Notes: generated by a model not told the origin, from the letters alone. Counted from the stretch's first letter, positions 44,441-58,509 are shown. The stretch is DNA of 64,000 bases from Mimachlamys varia (GCA_947623455.1 OX392533.1:36066729-36130728), one strand, 5' to 3'. A program made the numbers and translations.

Positions 44441-47176
44441 AGGGTTTTGGCCACGATTTTGAAAATTTTGTAAAAAGTTATGAAACTTGTAATACATTTC
44501 AATAAATACTGATTAGCCCATCAACGAGCATTCGATTGTGTCCCGGGATCTAGATATTGACAGTCAAAGTTGACCGCTCCCGACTGGCGAGAATTTTAAT
44601 GAGCTGACCGGTCACGTGGTACCTGTGACGTCATTGAAGCACAACTGATCGACTCAGGTAAACTGATCAGTGGTACATTGACGAAGAAAGTTTAGTAGAA
44701 TAACGCCTATTGATTTCGACATGTAAGTCGATCTTGATTGTTGTTTAATTCTATTGATTAACAAATAAAATACCTTGAAAAAAATATAGATATGTAATTG
44801 TAAACTTAAGAAAGGAAATAGGAAATGCCATTTAAAAACATCGTGTTGTGAGTGTGTATTACACATTAACCACATCCTAACAATAATGCTTCTACAAAGG
44901 ACCACGGAATTAGTAAAGCCTGTGAAAGGACTATATGATTTTTACAGACACGTTACAAATTGGTTTTATAGATAGTATATGAAAACAGTAGCAACATACA
45001 CGCATAGAGTGGTTGTGAGGTATATTACGGACGGAGCCATTTTCTTTAAATAGCAGGTTTTTTTCAAACGTTTGATTGTACAGACTTTATTAAGCTGGAA
45101 TTAAATTAAAACAGCATACAGTGCTGAAACATGAATATTTGTTCCAAGTTATACCAGAGACGTATATAACACGTCTCTGGTTATACCTACAACATGTAAA
45201 ATCTTCCTTGATTGCATATTATATATGGTGTCCGGTAATATACTCCGTGTTAGATCTTGGTGATTTCAAAATCATGTGATTTGCTTATACAAACTGTTTA
45301 CGCTGTACAATCAAATGTTTTCGTTAATACTTCAGAAGTATTCTCTTTTGACGTCAACAGTACAGTATGCTTTGTGGAGATGGAGTAAATAAAGCCACGC
45401 CGAGTTATGTTTAAGTGTCCGGCAACCCTCCACCACTCTTTAACATATACTGTACAAGTATACATGTATGGTAGTAGTACAGCATGTACAGATGGAATGC
45501 AAAAACAAAAACCTTCAATTTTGGGACTGTGCACGTAAACAAACCATTTCTGTCTGATTTCAATAAAGCAGAAACTGTCACAAATAGATGTAAAAACATG
45601 ACAGTCTGAATTATTTGTGTTAAATTGAAATATTGTTTAAAATTTGGACTGAAATCGGTTTGCAAAAATAAAAAGTTCTTCCTGACTTTTTATTTCCCTT
45701 AATTCAGTAACACACCAGTCTTTGTGTGGAATAATTATAAATATTTTCCAAGGATAAAGTCTGGTCATGATTAAAACAAATAACATACGCTAATGATTAT
45801 TGAAAGAATATTTTGAAAAATTGTTCTCCTACGATTACTGCATGCATTTTTACATCTCTTAGTCACCCAGTTTTGGGTTGAAGTGGTTGCAGTTTGAAAT
45901 AATTACTCTCAATCCTAGCGCAGAAAAATGCTGTGCCATATTCTTTGAATCGTACTAGAACATGCACAGGATTCTAGATATACGTGAAATTAAATGAATT
46001 TTGTTAAGCTCACTCTCGTTGGTGATATTCATTTCAACTAGGACTGAAATCATTAGACAAGTGAAATCTTGTTTTTCATGCAGTTTTCATAAACAAGATC
46101 TGGATAAATTTGGGTTTATATCTGAAAGTAGCAGTGTGTCACATTAACGCATCTAAATTCTTGGATCCGCCCTGAATATACATCATAAATCTAAGGACAC
46201 ATATACGTTCCTGATAAATCTAATAACCAAATGTTTATGTGGATATTTTAAAATATGCAATAACTTTTTAAAAAAACGTCATAGTATCTGCATCACCATT
46301 TTTACAAAAATAATAAAACTTAAAAATTTAGAAATTTCAGAACATCGTATATATATGTAATACAAATATAGTTTAACCTAATTAACAGTGTCAAGTTTTG
46401 CCAAGATTACTGGCCTAATGTTAACTACTGATAAAATATTGTTAGATGTTGAAAACTCCTGTAATCCTTTTAATAAATAGTTTTTCTTACAACACTGGGG
46501 ACGGCTAGGGATAAAAATAATTGTGCCGGTGTATATTGCTATTTAGAGGATCGGTAATTATAGCATGAATGCCCTTCGAATTCACTGGCCAATACATTCA
46601 CACCTCTTGGTAATTACAGGGCAATTAGTACACCTGCCACAACTCACAGGTAGTTCCTACAAATGCCCTTTGGCTAGTATATGTATGACAGGTAAGGTTA
46701 CAGGTAATTTACATAGCTGTAAAATCAGATTGTGTATCACTGTCTCTAAGCTTGGAGTTGCTGAGACGTCACGGACTAGATTCTAATTGAATGCAAAAAT
46801 CGGAATTAGATAAGTTTTATTTTTCTGACAAGATCTTTAATGACGATTGTTAATTTTAACCACATGACATGTATTGGTTGCTGTCATTACTTGCACCAAA
46901 AAATTAGATAAAAGTCAATCTTTACACTCACAGATAATACATACATATGTAAGGCGTGTACAGGTATCGGATACGTTGTGCTTTAATGACGTCACACATC
47001 ACGTGACCTAGAATCCCGGTCAAAATATGCATATTCACTAGGCTCATAGAAATGGGGCGTCACCTAGCTTGCGTATTTTCCCAACACCAAAGGAGACGGG
47101 GTATCGGTCACTACACGTGTTGTTGCATCAAATGAGATCAAAATATGAAATTATGAAAAATCGTGGCCAAAACCCT
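44441..47176. mobile_element. 2.74-kb TTAA-flanked non-autonomous DNA transposon (piggyBac-like)
   Basis: The ends are AGGGTTTTGGCCACGATTTT and its exact inverse; TTAA lies at 44437-44440 and 47177-47180. Removing the element with one TTAA restores the reading of the host 29-bp array (CAACC-TTAA-CGACACAG). The subterminal regions are also related inversely (CACGTG and TGACGTCA followed by GTGCTT/AAGCAC, at about 44614-44645 and 46976-47008). No transposase frame is present. TTAA preference is characteristic of piggyBac, although the AGGG tips are not the usual CCY. Confidence 0.82.
45147..45187. repeat. short hairpin inside the TTAA element
   Basis: ACCAGAGACGT and ACGTCTCTGGT form perfect arms around ATATAAC, with further partial pairing outside. 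Confidence 0.75.
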
Positions 47177-47180
47177 TTAA

Positions 47181-47600
47181 CGACACAGACAGGTAGCATA
47201 TATCCTTAACGTCACAGTAAGGTAGCACACAGCCTTAACGGCACGGTAAGGTAGCGTACAGCCTTAACGTCACAGTAAGGTAGCATACAGCCTTAACGTC
47301 ACAGTAAGGTAGCATACATCCTTAACGTCACATTAAAGTAGCTCACAGCCGTAACGTCACAGTTAGGTAGTATACAGCCTTAACGTAGCAGTAAGGTAGC
47401 ATACAGCCTTAACGTAGCAGTAAGGTAACACACAGCCTTAACGTAGCAGTAAGGAAGCATACAGCCTTAACGTCACAGTAAAGTAGCTCACAGCCTTAAC
47501 GTCACAGTTAGGTAGTATACAGCCTTAACGAAGCAGTAAGGTAGCATACAGCCGTAACGTAGCAGTAAAGTAACACACAGCCTTAACGTCACAGTATTAA
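47181..47600 (+). repeat. 29-bp tandem array, about 14 units
   Basis: Units of CCTTAACGTCACAGTAAGGT plus AGCATACAG, with variants CGTAGCAGT and CGTCACAGTTA. It ends where the GAT-rich tract begins. Confidence 0.92.
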
Positions 47601-50600
47601 ATGTTGGTAATGATGATGTAGAGGATGATGTGGATAAATATATAGTGGATGAGAATGACGATGCTGTCAATGAGGATACGAATGGTGAGGATGTTGATGA
47701 ACGTGTGGATGATGAGAATGAGGATAAATATGTGGATAATGAGGATGCGGATGATTTGGAAAAGCGGGTTGCAGATATGGATGGAGGAGGATGTGGATGA
47801 AACTGAGGATGATGTTGATGAGGATAAAATGTTGAAGGTGAGGATGAGGTGGGTGATCATGAGGATAAGGATGTTGATGATGAGAATTAGGATAAAGATG
47901 AGGAGGATACGGATGATGATCTGAATGGAAGATGATGATGAGAATCAGAGGTGTTAGGATAAGGATGTTGATGATGAAGATAAAGATAAAGTGAATGATG
48001 ATGTTGATGAGGAGGATGCGGGTGATGTAGATGGTGTGACTGTAGGAGAATAATTAGGATGTGGATGATGAGAAAGAGGTGGACAAAGATGATATGAATG
48101 AGGATGATTTTGACGTGAATGATGCGGACAATCAGGATATGGATGATTATATGAATTGAGGATGATAATCATCAGAGTTGTGAAGAATAAGATGTAGATG
48201 TTGAGAATAAGGTGGAAGATGAGGATGATGTGGAAGATGATGAGAATAATTATCAGAATGAGTCTGTTGATGATAAGGATTTGATGGATGATGATGAGGA
48301 TGGCGATGATTAGGATGTGGATGATAAAAATGAGGACAAATATGTGGATGAAGATGTGGATTAGGATGAAGATGATCATGATCATTTAGCATGATGAGAA
48401 TGAGAATGGCGAGTAGAATATGATAATGTGGTATACGAGGAGGATTTACATGATGATGATATTGATAAGGTTGAGGATGAGGATAAAGAAGATGTGGATA
48501 TGCAGGATGTGGATGATGATTTTTATAATGATGAGGATGTAGAGGAGGATGGATGCACATGTTGCTGATGATGTGAATGTTAGAGGATGATGTGGATAAT
48601 GTAGAGGAGAAAGATGGCGTAGATGTTGCAACTGGTGTTGATGAGAATGAGGATGCTGTTGATACGAACAAGATTGTTGAAGATTATTATGTTGATGATG
48701 AGGTTGAAGATGATGAGAATGAGGATAAATATGCGGAAGAGAATGCGGATAAGCAGAATAAGGATGTGATGGAGGTTAATCGAATGGTGAGGATGAAGAT
48801 GATGTGGAAGATGTGGATGGTAGTGATGATGAGAATAAGGTGGATGATGAAAATAAAGATGATGTGGATGGGGATTATGTGGATGAGCAGGATGAGGATA
48901 AGGTGGGTGATGAGAATAAAGATGATGTGGATGGGGATTATGTGGATGAGCAGGATGAGGATAAGGTGGGTGATGAGAATAAAGATGATGTGGATGGGGA
49001 TTATGTGGATGGGGATTATGTGGATGAGCAGGAAGCAGATGATGTGAATGGAGGATGATTTGGAAAATGATTATGTAAAGGGTGATGTGGATAAGGATGA
49101 TGTGGATGAGAATGAGGATGCTGTTGATGAATATAAGAATGGTGAGGATGCAAATATGAATGAGAATGAGGATGATAAAGATGTGGATGATAATGTGAAT
49201 GAGGATGTGGAGGAGGAAGATTTGGATATGCAAGATGCGGATGATGTGGAGGAGGGTGCTTATGAGAATGAGGATAAAGTTGATGAGAATATAATACATA
49301 ATGGTGAGGATGTTGATAAGCCGGATACAGATGTTGGTGATGTGAATGTAGGAGTATGATTAGGATGTGGATGATGAGATGGATAAAGATGTGGATGACT
49401 TTGATGATGCAGATAATCAGGATGCGGATGATGATATGGATGGAGGATGATAATCAGAGTTGTGAGGATGAATATCTTGATGATGATGAGGTGGATGATG
49501 AAGATGTGGAGGATGCAGATAAGCAGGATTCAGATGAGATGAATGAAAAAGAATGTGAAAAAAAATGAGGATGCAGAGGAAGGTATTGATGTGGAAGATA
49601 AGGATAATGATGAAGTTGATAAGGATTAGAATGATGAGAATGTGGATAAAGATGGTGTGGATGGGGATGTGGAGTTAGATGCTTATCAGAATGTTGAGGA
49701 GGAGAATATTGATGTGGATAAACAGGATACGGATAATGTGAATTGAGGATGATAATGATGATGTAGATTATGATGATAATGATGATGTAGAGGATGATGA
49801 AAATGATATTGTAGAGGATAATGATAATGATAAAGTAGAGGATGATGATAATGATGATGATGATGTAGAGGATGATGATAATAATGATGTAGATGATGAT
49901 GATACTGATGTAGTGGATGATGATAATGATGATGTAGAGGATGACGATAATGATGATGTAGAGGATGATGATAATGATGCAGAGGATGATGATAATGATG
50001 TAGAGGATGATGATAATGATGTAGAGGATGATGATAATGATGTAGAGGATGATGATTATGATGTAGAGGATGATAATGACGATGTAGAGGATGATGATAA
50101 TGATGATATAGCAGATGATGATAATGATGATGTAGAGGATGATGATTATGATGATGTAGATGAGGCTGATTATGATGATGTAGAGGATGATGAATATGAT
50201 ATAGCGGATGATGATAATGATGATGTAGAGGATGATGATTATGATGATGTAGAGGAGACTGATTATGATGATGTAGAGGATGATGAATATGATGTAGGGG
50301 ATGATGATAATGATGATGTACAGGATTATGATAATGATTATGTAGAGAATGATGATAATGATGATGTAGAGGAGGGTGATTATGATGATGTAGAGGATGA
50401 TGTGATGATGTAGAGGATGATGATTATGATGATGTAAGGGATGATGATAATGATGGAGAGGATGATGAAAATGATATAGGGGATGATTATAATGATGATG
50501 TACAGGATTATGATAATGATGATGATTATGATGATGATAATGATGATGTAGAGGATGATATATTATGATAATGATGTAGTGGATGATGATGATGATGATG

Positions 50601-53600
50601 ATGATGTGGAGGATGATGATAATAATGATGTAGAGGATGATGATGATAATGATGATGATGATGTAGTGGATGATGATGATGATGATGTAGTGGATGATGA
50701 TAATAATGATGTAGTTGATGATGATGATGATGTAGAGGATAATGATAATGATAATTTAGAAGATGATGATAATGATGATGTAGAGGATGATGATAATGAT
50801 GATGTAGAGGATGATGATTATGATGATGATAATGATGGTGTAGAGGATGATAATAATGATGGTGTAGTGGATGATGATAATGATGTAGAGGATGATGATA
50901 ATGAAGATGAAGAGGATGATGATAGTGTAGAGGATGATATAGAGGATGATGATTATGATGATGATAATGATGGTGTAGTGGATGATGATAATGACGTAGA
51001 GGATGAAGAGGATGATGATGGTGTAGAGGATGATGTAAAGGATGATATATTATGATGATGATGTAGAGGATGATGATAATTATGATGTAGAGGATGATAA
51101 TGATGATGTAGAGGATGAAATGGATGAGAATGAGGATGAAGATGATGATCTGCATGATGAGAATGTTAATGATGATAAAAATGTGGATGAGGAGAGTATA
51201 GAGGATAGAGGATAAGCAGGATGTGCATGTTGATGAGGATGTGAATAGATGATGATGTAGATAATGTACATGAGGAGGATGATAATGTGAATGATGCAAA
51301 TGTTAAGGATGATTATGAAGATGCTGTTGATGAGGATAAGAATGTTGAGGGTGATTATGTTGTGGATGAGGATGAGATGGATGATGGTGACGATGTGGAT
51401 GATGAGAATGAGTTTGCAGAAGAGAATGTTGAGGATGCGGATAAGGAAGATATGTATAATTTTGATGGAGGATGACGAGAATCAGAATTGTGAGGATGAA
51501 GATGATGATGATGTGGATGATGATAATGTTGATGAGAATAAGGTTGAAGATGATGTGGATGGGGATTATGTGAATAAACAACATGCCGAAGAGGATGCAT
51601 ATAATGATGAGGATGTAGAGAAGGATGAAGATAAGAATGGTGAGGATGAGGATGTTGATGATGCAAATAAGCAGGATGCGGATGATGTGATGGAGGATGA
51701 TGAGAATCAGAATGGTGAGGATGAAGATAATGATGTGGAAGATAAAGAGGATGTGGATGAGGATAAATATGGATGAGGATTGTTAATAAACAAGATGCGG
51801 ATAATGATGTGTAGAATGATGAGGATGTAGAGGTGGATGGTGATGTAGAGGAGGATGACGATGATAATCAGAATGTTGAAGATGAGGTGGATGATATGGA
51901 TAAGCAGGATGAAAATTTGGATGCAGTTGATGAGGATAGGAATGATGAGGATGTGGATGATGATGATGATGAGAATGAGGATGATGATGATGAGGATGAT
52001 GATGATGAGGATGATGAGGAGGATGAGGATGATGAGGAGGATGAGGATGATGAGGAGGATGAGGATGATGATGATGATGATGATGAGGATGATGATGATG
52101 ATGATGAAGACGATGTTGATGTGGATGATGATGATGTTGATGTGGATGATGATGATGATGATGTGGATGATGATGATGATGATGTTGATGATGATGATGA
52201 TGTGAATGATAATGATGATGGGGATGTTGATGATGATGTGGATGGTGATGGTGAAGATGTGGATGATATGGATGACTCGATGTGGATGTGGATGATGATG
52301 ATGTGGATGGCTCGATGTTGATGTGGATGATGATGATGTGGATGGCTCGATGTTGATGTGGATGATGATGTTGATGACTCGATGTTGATGTGTATGATGA
52401 TGATGTTGATTTCGATGATGATGATGTTGATGATGATGATTTTGATGTGGATGATGATGATGGTGATGTGGATGATGATGATGTTGATGTGAATGATAAG
52501 AAGGATGATGTGGATGGTGATGATGTTGATGATGCTGATAATTTTGATGTGGATGATGATGTTGATGATGATGTTGATGATGATGATTTTGATGTGGATG
52601 ATGATGATGATGATGTTGATGTGGATGATGATGATGTGGATGATTAGATGTTGATGTGGATGATGTTAATGATGATGATGATGTTGATGTGGATGATGTT
52701 GATGTTGATGATGATGTTGATGTGGATGATGATGATGTTGATGTTGATGATGATGTGAATGATAATGATGATGTGGATGATGATGATGTGAATGATAATG
52801 ATGATGTGGGTGATGATGATGTAGATGATGATGATGATGATGTGAATGATAATGATGATGTGGATGATGACGTTGATGTGGATGATGTGGATGACTCGAT
52901 GTTGATGTTGATGTGGATGACTCGATGTTGATGTGGATGATGATGTTGATGTGTATGATGATGGTGGTGTTGATGTGGATGATGTTGATGTGGATGATGA
53001 TGATGTGGATGATTATGATGATGATGATTATGATGATGATGTTGATGATGATGGTGTGGATGATGCTGTTGATGTTGATGATGATGATGATGTTGATGTG
53101 GATGATGATGTTGATGTGGATGATGATGTGAATGATGATGATGATGTGGATGACTCGATGTTGATGTGGATGATGATGATGATGATGTGAATGATGATGA
53201 TGATGTGGATGACTCGATGTTGATGTGGATGTAATGATGATGTTGATGTGGATAATGATGATGGTGATGATGATGGCGATGATGATGATGTTGATGTTGA
53301 TGATGATGATGATTATGTTGATGTGGATGATAATCAGAATGTAGATGATGTAGAGGATTATGTGGAGGTGGGTGATATGGATGATGGGCATGTGGATAAT
53401 GAGGAAGATGATGTAGGTGGGTGATGTTGAGGAAGAGGATGATGAAGATTATTTTGATAATGCGGATGATATGGATGAGAATGATGAGGATGTTGATGAT
53501 GGGAATGAAGGGTGGATGAGGATGTGGAGAATCTGGTAAATGAGGATGCTGATGATGTGAATAAGGAGGAGGATGCAGAAAATGAAGAGGCTTATAATGT

Positions 53601-53805
53601 GAAGGAGGAGGATATGGAGTAGTGATTGAGAATAATGAGGTTGTTGTGGATGAAGATGTTGTTGATGAGGATGTGGATAATGTGTATGATGAGGATGAGA
53701 ATCAGAATGGTGATGATTTGAATGAGTATGTGTATGATGATGATGTGGACGAGCATGTGAATTATTATGTTGAAATAGCCCAAAAATATTACTTACCAAT
53801 ATATT
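47601..53805 (+). repeat. 6.2-kb GAT-type trinucleotide tract
   Basis: Almost every triplet is GAT, GAG, GTG, AAT or a one-base derivative, in one register for long stretches. Three zones are visible: mixed GATGAGGATGTGGAT (47.6-49.7 kb), GATGATGATAATGATGATGT with GTAGAG (49.7-51.1 kb), and mixed then nearly pure GATGATGATGTTGATGTGGA (51.1-53.4 kb). Plus-strand frames up to 166 codons would be Asp/Glu/Val-rich; minus-strand frames (to 257 codons) His/Pro/Ile-rich. Because GAT has no stop in two of three plus frames, these frames are expected without selection and are broken many times, so I do not call a gene. Confidence 0.93.
48836..49036 (+). repeat. 63-bp higher-order unit x 3 within the GAT tract
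   Basis: The unit containing GATAAGGTGGGTGATGAGAA, AAAGATGATGTGGATGGGGA and TTATGTGGATGAGCAGGATG repeats three times nearly without change, evidence of recent local duplication. Confidence 0.9.
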
Positions 53806-54420
53806 TTTACAGATGAACGAAGGTTGATTTACCATCTAATGATGCTGGTTATAAACAGTATAACCTGTTTAAACTGGGACCAAAATGTTTGACCGTATGT
53901 AGAGGTAAGATAACAGTAAAAGGAAGGGACAAACCAAACAGTAAGGCCGCAATAGACAGGATTTCAGATTAGACAGGGCCAGTTTTGAAAGTTATACGGT
54001 ATAATATTTGGCTTTACTAGTAACACTCAAGTTGTGTATGTTGTGTATGATTTTCAAGTTTTTATCATGCATGTTGTCTGTAGTTTATATGACAATTCAG
54101 TCACTATATTTTTGTTTCATTCATTTTTAAAAACAAGAGGAAAATATTTCAGCTTTTTGAAGAATTTTATTGCTTGTCTATCATGGTCTGGGTTGGTCAT
54201 TCTGAATAGTCCTAGATCTTGGTCCTGCAAAATACAAGCAAAAGAGTTTTGTTATTATTTTGGTAGTGATATGTTGGTTACTGTTATTAATTAAATACTT
54301 TTAACATTTCCAGGAGCAACATACAATACATACATACATAAAACCAATATTTGTTGAAAATAATAGTTAATAGTGAAAACAAGACTCTCTCATGCCTTAA
54401 ATCTGTAATATCAAATTTCA
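53806..54420. other. intergenic, nothing recognised
   Basis: AT-rich sequence without supportable genes. Confidence 0.4.
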
Positions 54421-54534
54421 AATGAAGCGTTTCTTTGTTGCAATGACTTTAAATGTTTTCATCCAGAGTAAGATAATTTCTCAAGTTAAAGTCACAGAAG
54501 CAGGTAAATATCATAAGAAACCTTTTTCTTACTT

Positions 54535-54930
54535 CTCTTTTCGATCTTCTCATCTTTCTGATGGTAATGGTGGTTCTCATCTTCCTGGTGGTGGTGGTGG
54601 TTCTCATCTTTTAAGTGGTAGTGGTGGTTCTCATCTTTCTAGTGGTGGTTCTCATCTTTCTGATTGTGGTGATTCTCATCTTTCTGGTGGTGGTGGTGGT
54701 TCTCATCTTTCTGGTGGTGGCGGTGGTGGTACTCGTCTTTCTAGTGGTGGCGGTGGTGGTTCCCATCTTTCTGATGGTGGTGGTTCTCGTCTTTCTGGTG
54801 GTGGTGGTGGTTCTCATCTTTCGGGTGGTGGTGGTGGTGGTGGTGGTTCTCGTCTTTCTGGGGATGGTGGTGGTTCTCGTCTTTCTGATGGTGGTTTTCA
54901 TCTTTCTGGTCATCATTTTGTATTGTTTTT
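54535..54930 (+). repeat. Gly-Ser-His-Leu type minisatellite (GGTGGTTCTCATCTTTCT)
   Basis: About 15 units of TCTCATCTTTCTGGTGGTGG with a variable number of GGT triplets. It is contained in an open plus frame 54422-54940 (172 codons) that would begin MKRFFVAMTL and consist of (G)n-SHLS repeats. A secreted Gly-rich protein is conceivable, but the initiation context is weak and other frames across the array are also open. Confidence 0.85.
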
Positions 54931-54959
54931 GTATTTTTGATTTTGGTTCTGCAAAAAAA

Positions 54960-56739
54960 TGAAGGTAAAAGAATAAAATTTGAGAAGTGCTTTAATTTTA
55001 TTTGTTAGATTATGAGAACATCCTTAAATAGCTGAATTTTCTATTGAAAACATCACTTCTACATACCTGTATGTGGTTTAAATCTGTTTGAAAAATTGCA
55101 ATGTCATATTTATTTGGTGGAGATTCGCGAGTTAAAATAATTAATTTAAAAGGGTTTACATTGTAGTAATTAACAGCTTGTCCACCTTTCTCCCTGTAAT
55201 GTACATGAATACTAATTTCAACAAATATGCAAATATTTGCAAAACTTTAGCCCAGTCTTAATATAATTGTAACATTCTTCAAACATTATAAGTCATTAAT
55301 GATATTATAAATAAGATTGACCTATTTATTTACTTAATAGGCCTTTCTGTCCCCATAGGAACTCAACCCTCCAAGTTAATTCACAAGTGATCATGGATTT
55401 CCTTTGTCTAAAATATTAATTATGATGTATATATGTCACCCCATTCAGCCCACAGCTGTTTATAATATTAAGTTTCCTTTTGGACTCCATCTTACATTCA
55501 GTTTATTCCCTCTCAATGCAAAAGGAGTTTCAGATACACTTCATCATTTAAATTTGTGCAGTGATTTGGTCAAAAGGCTAAGAATGTTTTCAAGTAAAGG
55601 GCATAACTCCAAAAACAAGGGAAATAACTATTTTAAATAGTTATGCCATGTACAAATAAAGTATCATTCATACTGGTTTATTTAGGGGTTTTTTTTTTTT
55701 TGAAACTTGTTGTGTGTGAACACTAGTCTTAGGACGGAAAACACAATTCCAGTATAATTTGGTTACACTTCCCTTCATAATGTCAAGGAAAGTACAGCTA
55801 AGCTTTACTTACTTTGGGGTCTTAAGATCCAAGCTTTCCGCCCTGGAGGCCAGAATTCTTCAAACTTGTATCATCTTCACAATAAACAGAGTTCCCAGCA
55901 ATGAAGATATATGAAGCCTCAAGAAGATTTACTCATGCCTCAGCCAGTTCTGTCCCCTCTTTCACAAAGTACTTAAGTCCAGATACAAACAATCACCCAG
56001 CACAAGATTTACAGAGCAGTACAGCACCATGCCGGTTGGACATTGGCCCATCAGGCCAACCGAAAACCCGATGAACCAATCATGGCACTGTAAAGCCATA
56101 CTCATGCCAGACTCATGTCTGTATTTGGAATTAAATACATTTGTCAAAAAAAGGACAGTTCGAAGCTGAGGAATGACTAAACCAGCTGAGTTCCATATAA
56201 ATCCATTGCTAAGTCATCCATCTAAAGTAAGAATCCACGCATTCGAAGAACCTGACCAGGTGATTGTCCTAACCGTTGGACAATACCTACAAAACAAAAA
56301 CAAAATAACCCAATTACAAAACAATCATTTATTTCAGTAATAAGCTGATCTTATGATTTTAATATTGCTTTTACACTCATAAATATTATTATGTATATTT
56401 GTAACAAATATAACGACAATTTGAAGGTCATTCAACAATATACCAGTCTCCTCTAATGTCCAGATATATGATAGCTGGTTGCTGAATTAATCATACTGTT
56501 CGACCAATTCCCAAGAACTGCCTAAGTGACGTTGACCTCTGAAGCATTACAAACTGGCAACTGTGACCTTGAAACATATTAGTAACCTTATTTACTACTC
56601 AATCTGTCTTTAATTCTCTATATTGTGAACTTTGGTATTAAAAACTTATATTTCAACTCTATATCAAGTGACTTTAACAACAAACTCTTTGAATTCTTTC
56701 CATTAATATAGTGATGTATGAGATCATTAACAAGGACAA
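54960..56739. other. intergenic, nothing recognised
   Basis: No long frame with recognisable motifs. A short stretch near 55590 (AAGGGCATAACTCCAAAAAC) resembles a common dispersed invertebrate repeat. Confidence 0.4.
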
Positions 56740-57345
56740 AGTATTCTGTCATTGTCCACACATTCCTATACACAGTATGTAGGAATTACACACATTCCTT
56801 CATAAAGTGTGAAGTAAAATTACACACATTCTTACATACAGTGTGTAGTAATTACATACATTCCTATAATACAGTGTGTAGTAATTACACACATTCCTTC
56901 ATAAAGTGTGTAGTAATTACACACATTCCTTCATAAAGTGTGTAGTAATTACACACATTCCTATACACAGTATGTTGTTATAACACACATTTCTTCATAA
57001 AGTGTGTATTAATTACACACATTCTTACATACAGTGTGTAGTTATTACAAACATTCCCATATACAGTATGTAGTAATTACAAACATTCCTATATACAGTA
57101 TCTAGTAATTACACACATTCCTATATACAGTATCTAGTAATTACACACATTCTTTTATACAGTATGTAGTAATTACAAACATTCCTATACACAGTATGTA
57201 GTAATTACACACATTCCAATATACAGTAAGTAGTAATTACAGACATTCCTATATACAGTATGTAGTAATTACACACATTCATATATATGGTATGTAGTTA
57301 TTGCATGCATTCCTATATACAATGTGTAGTAATTACACATTGGTA
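56740..57345 (+). repeat. about 31-bp minisatellite
   Basis: About 19 units of TAGTAATTACACACATTCCT with TATATACAGTATG, with TTCATAAAGTGTG variants towards the left. Confidence 0.95.
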
Positions 57346-57639
57346 TAATTTCTCCTGAAGAATTTGCCTTCATAATTCGTATAATATCCAGATATTTGTT
57401 TTTTATACGTTTGGTAATGTACGTACTTGGAAAAAACAAAAACTGTAAGCTGAATGACTAACAAATACCCATGAATACTCCTTATATATTTCTAAAATAT
57501 TTTCTATTTTTCTGATAAAGATTGGTTCTCACTGCTAAATTATAACAAGAATTACGCATAATTATGTGTCGCCTGTCCCACTTTGTCATCATCATATGCA
57601 TTTTACACATCCCACAATAAACCTATAATCCAAGTTTGG

Positions 57640-58380
57640 CTACTCTAGCTTTCATACTTTATGAGAAACATTGATATTTCTTCAAAGTCCAGAATTTGGA
57701 GGTTTTTACCCCAAAATTATAAAAATAGTTGAAAGTGCTAGTAACGAGCATTCAGGGATTCATCCCATGATACAACATGCAGTATACCCCAGGTTTGGCT
57801 TCTCTAAAATTAGATTTTATACTTTGTGGGAATTTTTTTTTAAAGTCCAGAAATTTGAGATTTTTACCACAAATATACAAAAATTGCTGAAATACTAGTA
57901 AAGAGTGTAATGTATTCAGATAAACATCCCATGATAATACTATAACCTGAATTTGGTTGCTCTACTGTATAGTACTTGGTTATTAATACTTTGTCAGAAA
58001 CAGCTAATATGCAAGAGCTAAACTGAAAACTTAAACATTGAATTTTTTTCAAAGTCCAGAAATATGATATTTCTGTGACCTTGACCAACTTTATCTACTT
58101 TTCACTATTTTTTTCTACTTGATTCTTACAATGTACTACTTATTGAGCAGAAACTACAAAACAATAATGAGTTATTACAATTTCCAGTTGATAAGAACAA
58201 ATTTTGAATTTTACACCCTCCCAACTTTGACCCTAACACTCCTGTGTAATTTCATTGAAATTTACAGGTTTAGGAGGAGTTATCCAGACCATATATGTCT
58301 ACAAACAGATGGACAGACAACATGATTCCAGTATTATACCCCTCACCCAACCCACTTTACTTCATTGCAGGGGGTATATA
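57640..58380 (+). repeat. dispersed repeat with internal duplication, ending GGGGGTATATA
   Basis: TTCAAAGTCCAGAATTTGG, TAAAGTCCAGAAATTTGAG and TTCAAAGTCCAGAAATATG mark three successive units (about 57678, 57840, 58048). It ends CTTCATTGCAGGGGGTATAT, the inverse style of the TATACCCCCC head at 9450. Confidence 0.55.
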
Positions 58381-58509
58381 CATATTTGATCAAAAATGAT
58401 CTGTAATTACCAGTAATTACTTAAAAATAAGTCAAGGTTCTCATGCTGATTAATTTAATTAATATTTATAGAAAATGGTTGCAGTGGGATCTTCATGACT
58501 GAATTATAA

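Noticed and set aside
44654..45665. Short minus-strand frames in the TTAA element as a transposase
   Set aside because: All are below 90 codons, without a DDD-type motif or any recognisable domain.
48580..53391. Many long frames (to 257 codons) on both strands of the GAT tract
   Set aside because: GAT repeats have no stop in five of six frames; the frames are interrupted, overlap on both strands and have no start context or splice structure.
54422..54940. 172-codon Gly/Ser/His/Leu frame as a secreted repeat protein
   Set aside because: Weak initiation context, unconvincing signal peptide, and alternative frames through the same array are also open. Kept only as a repeat.
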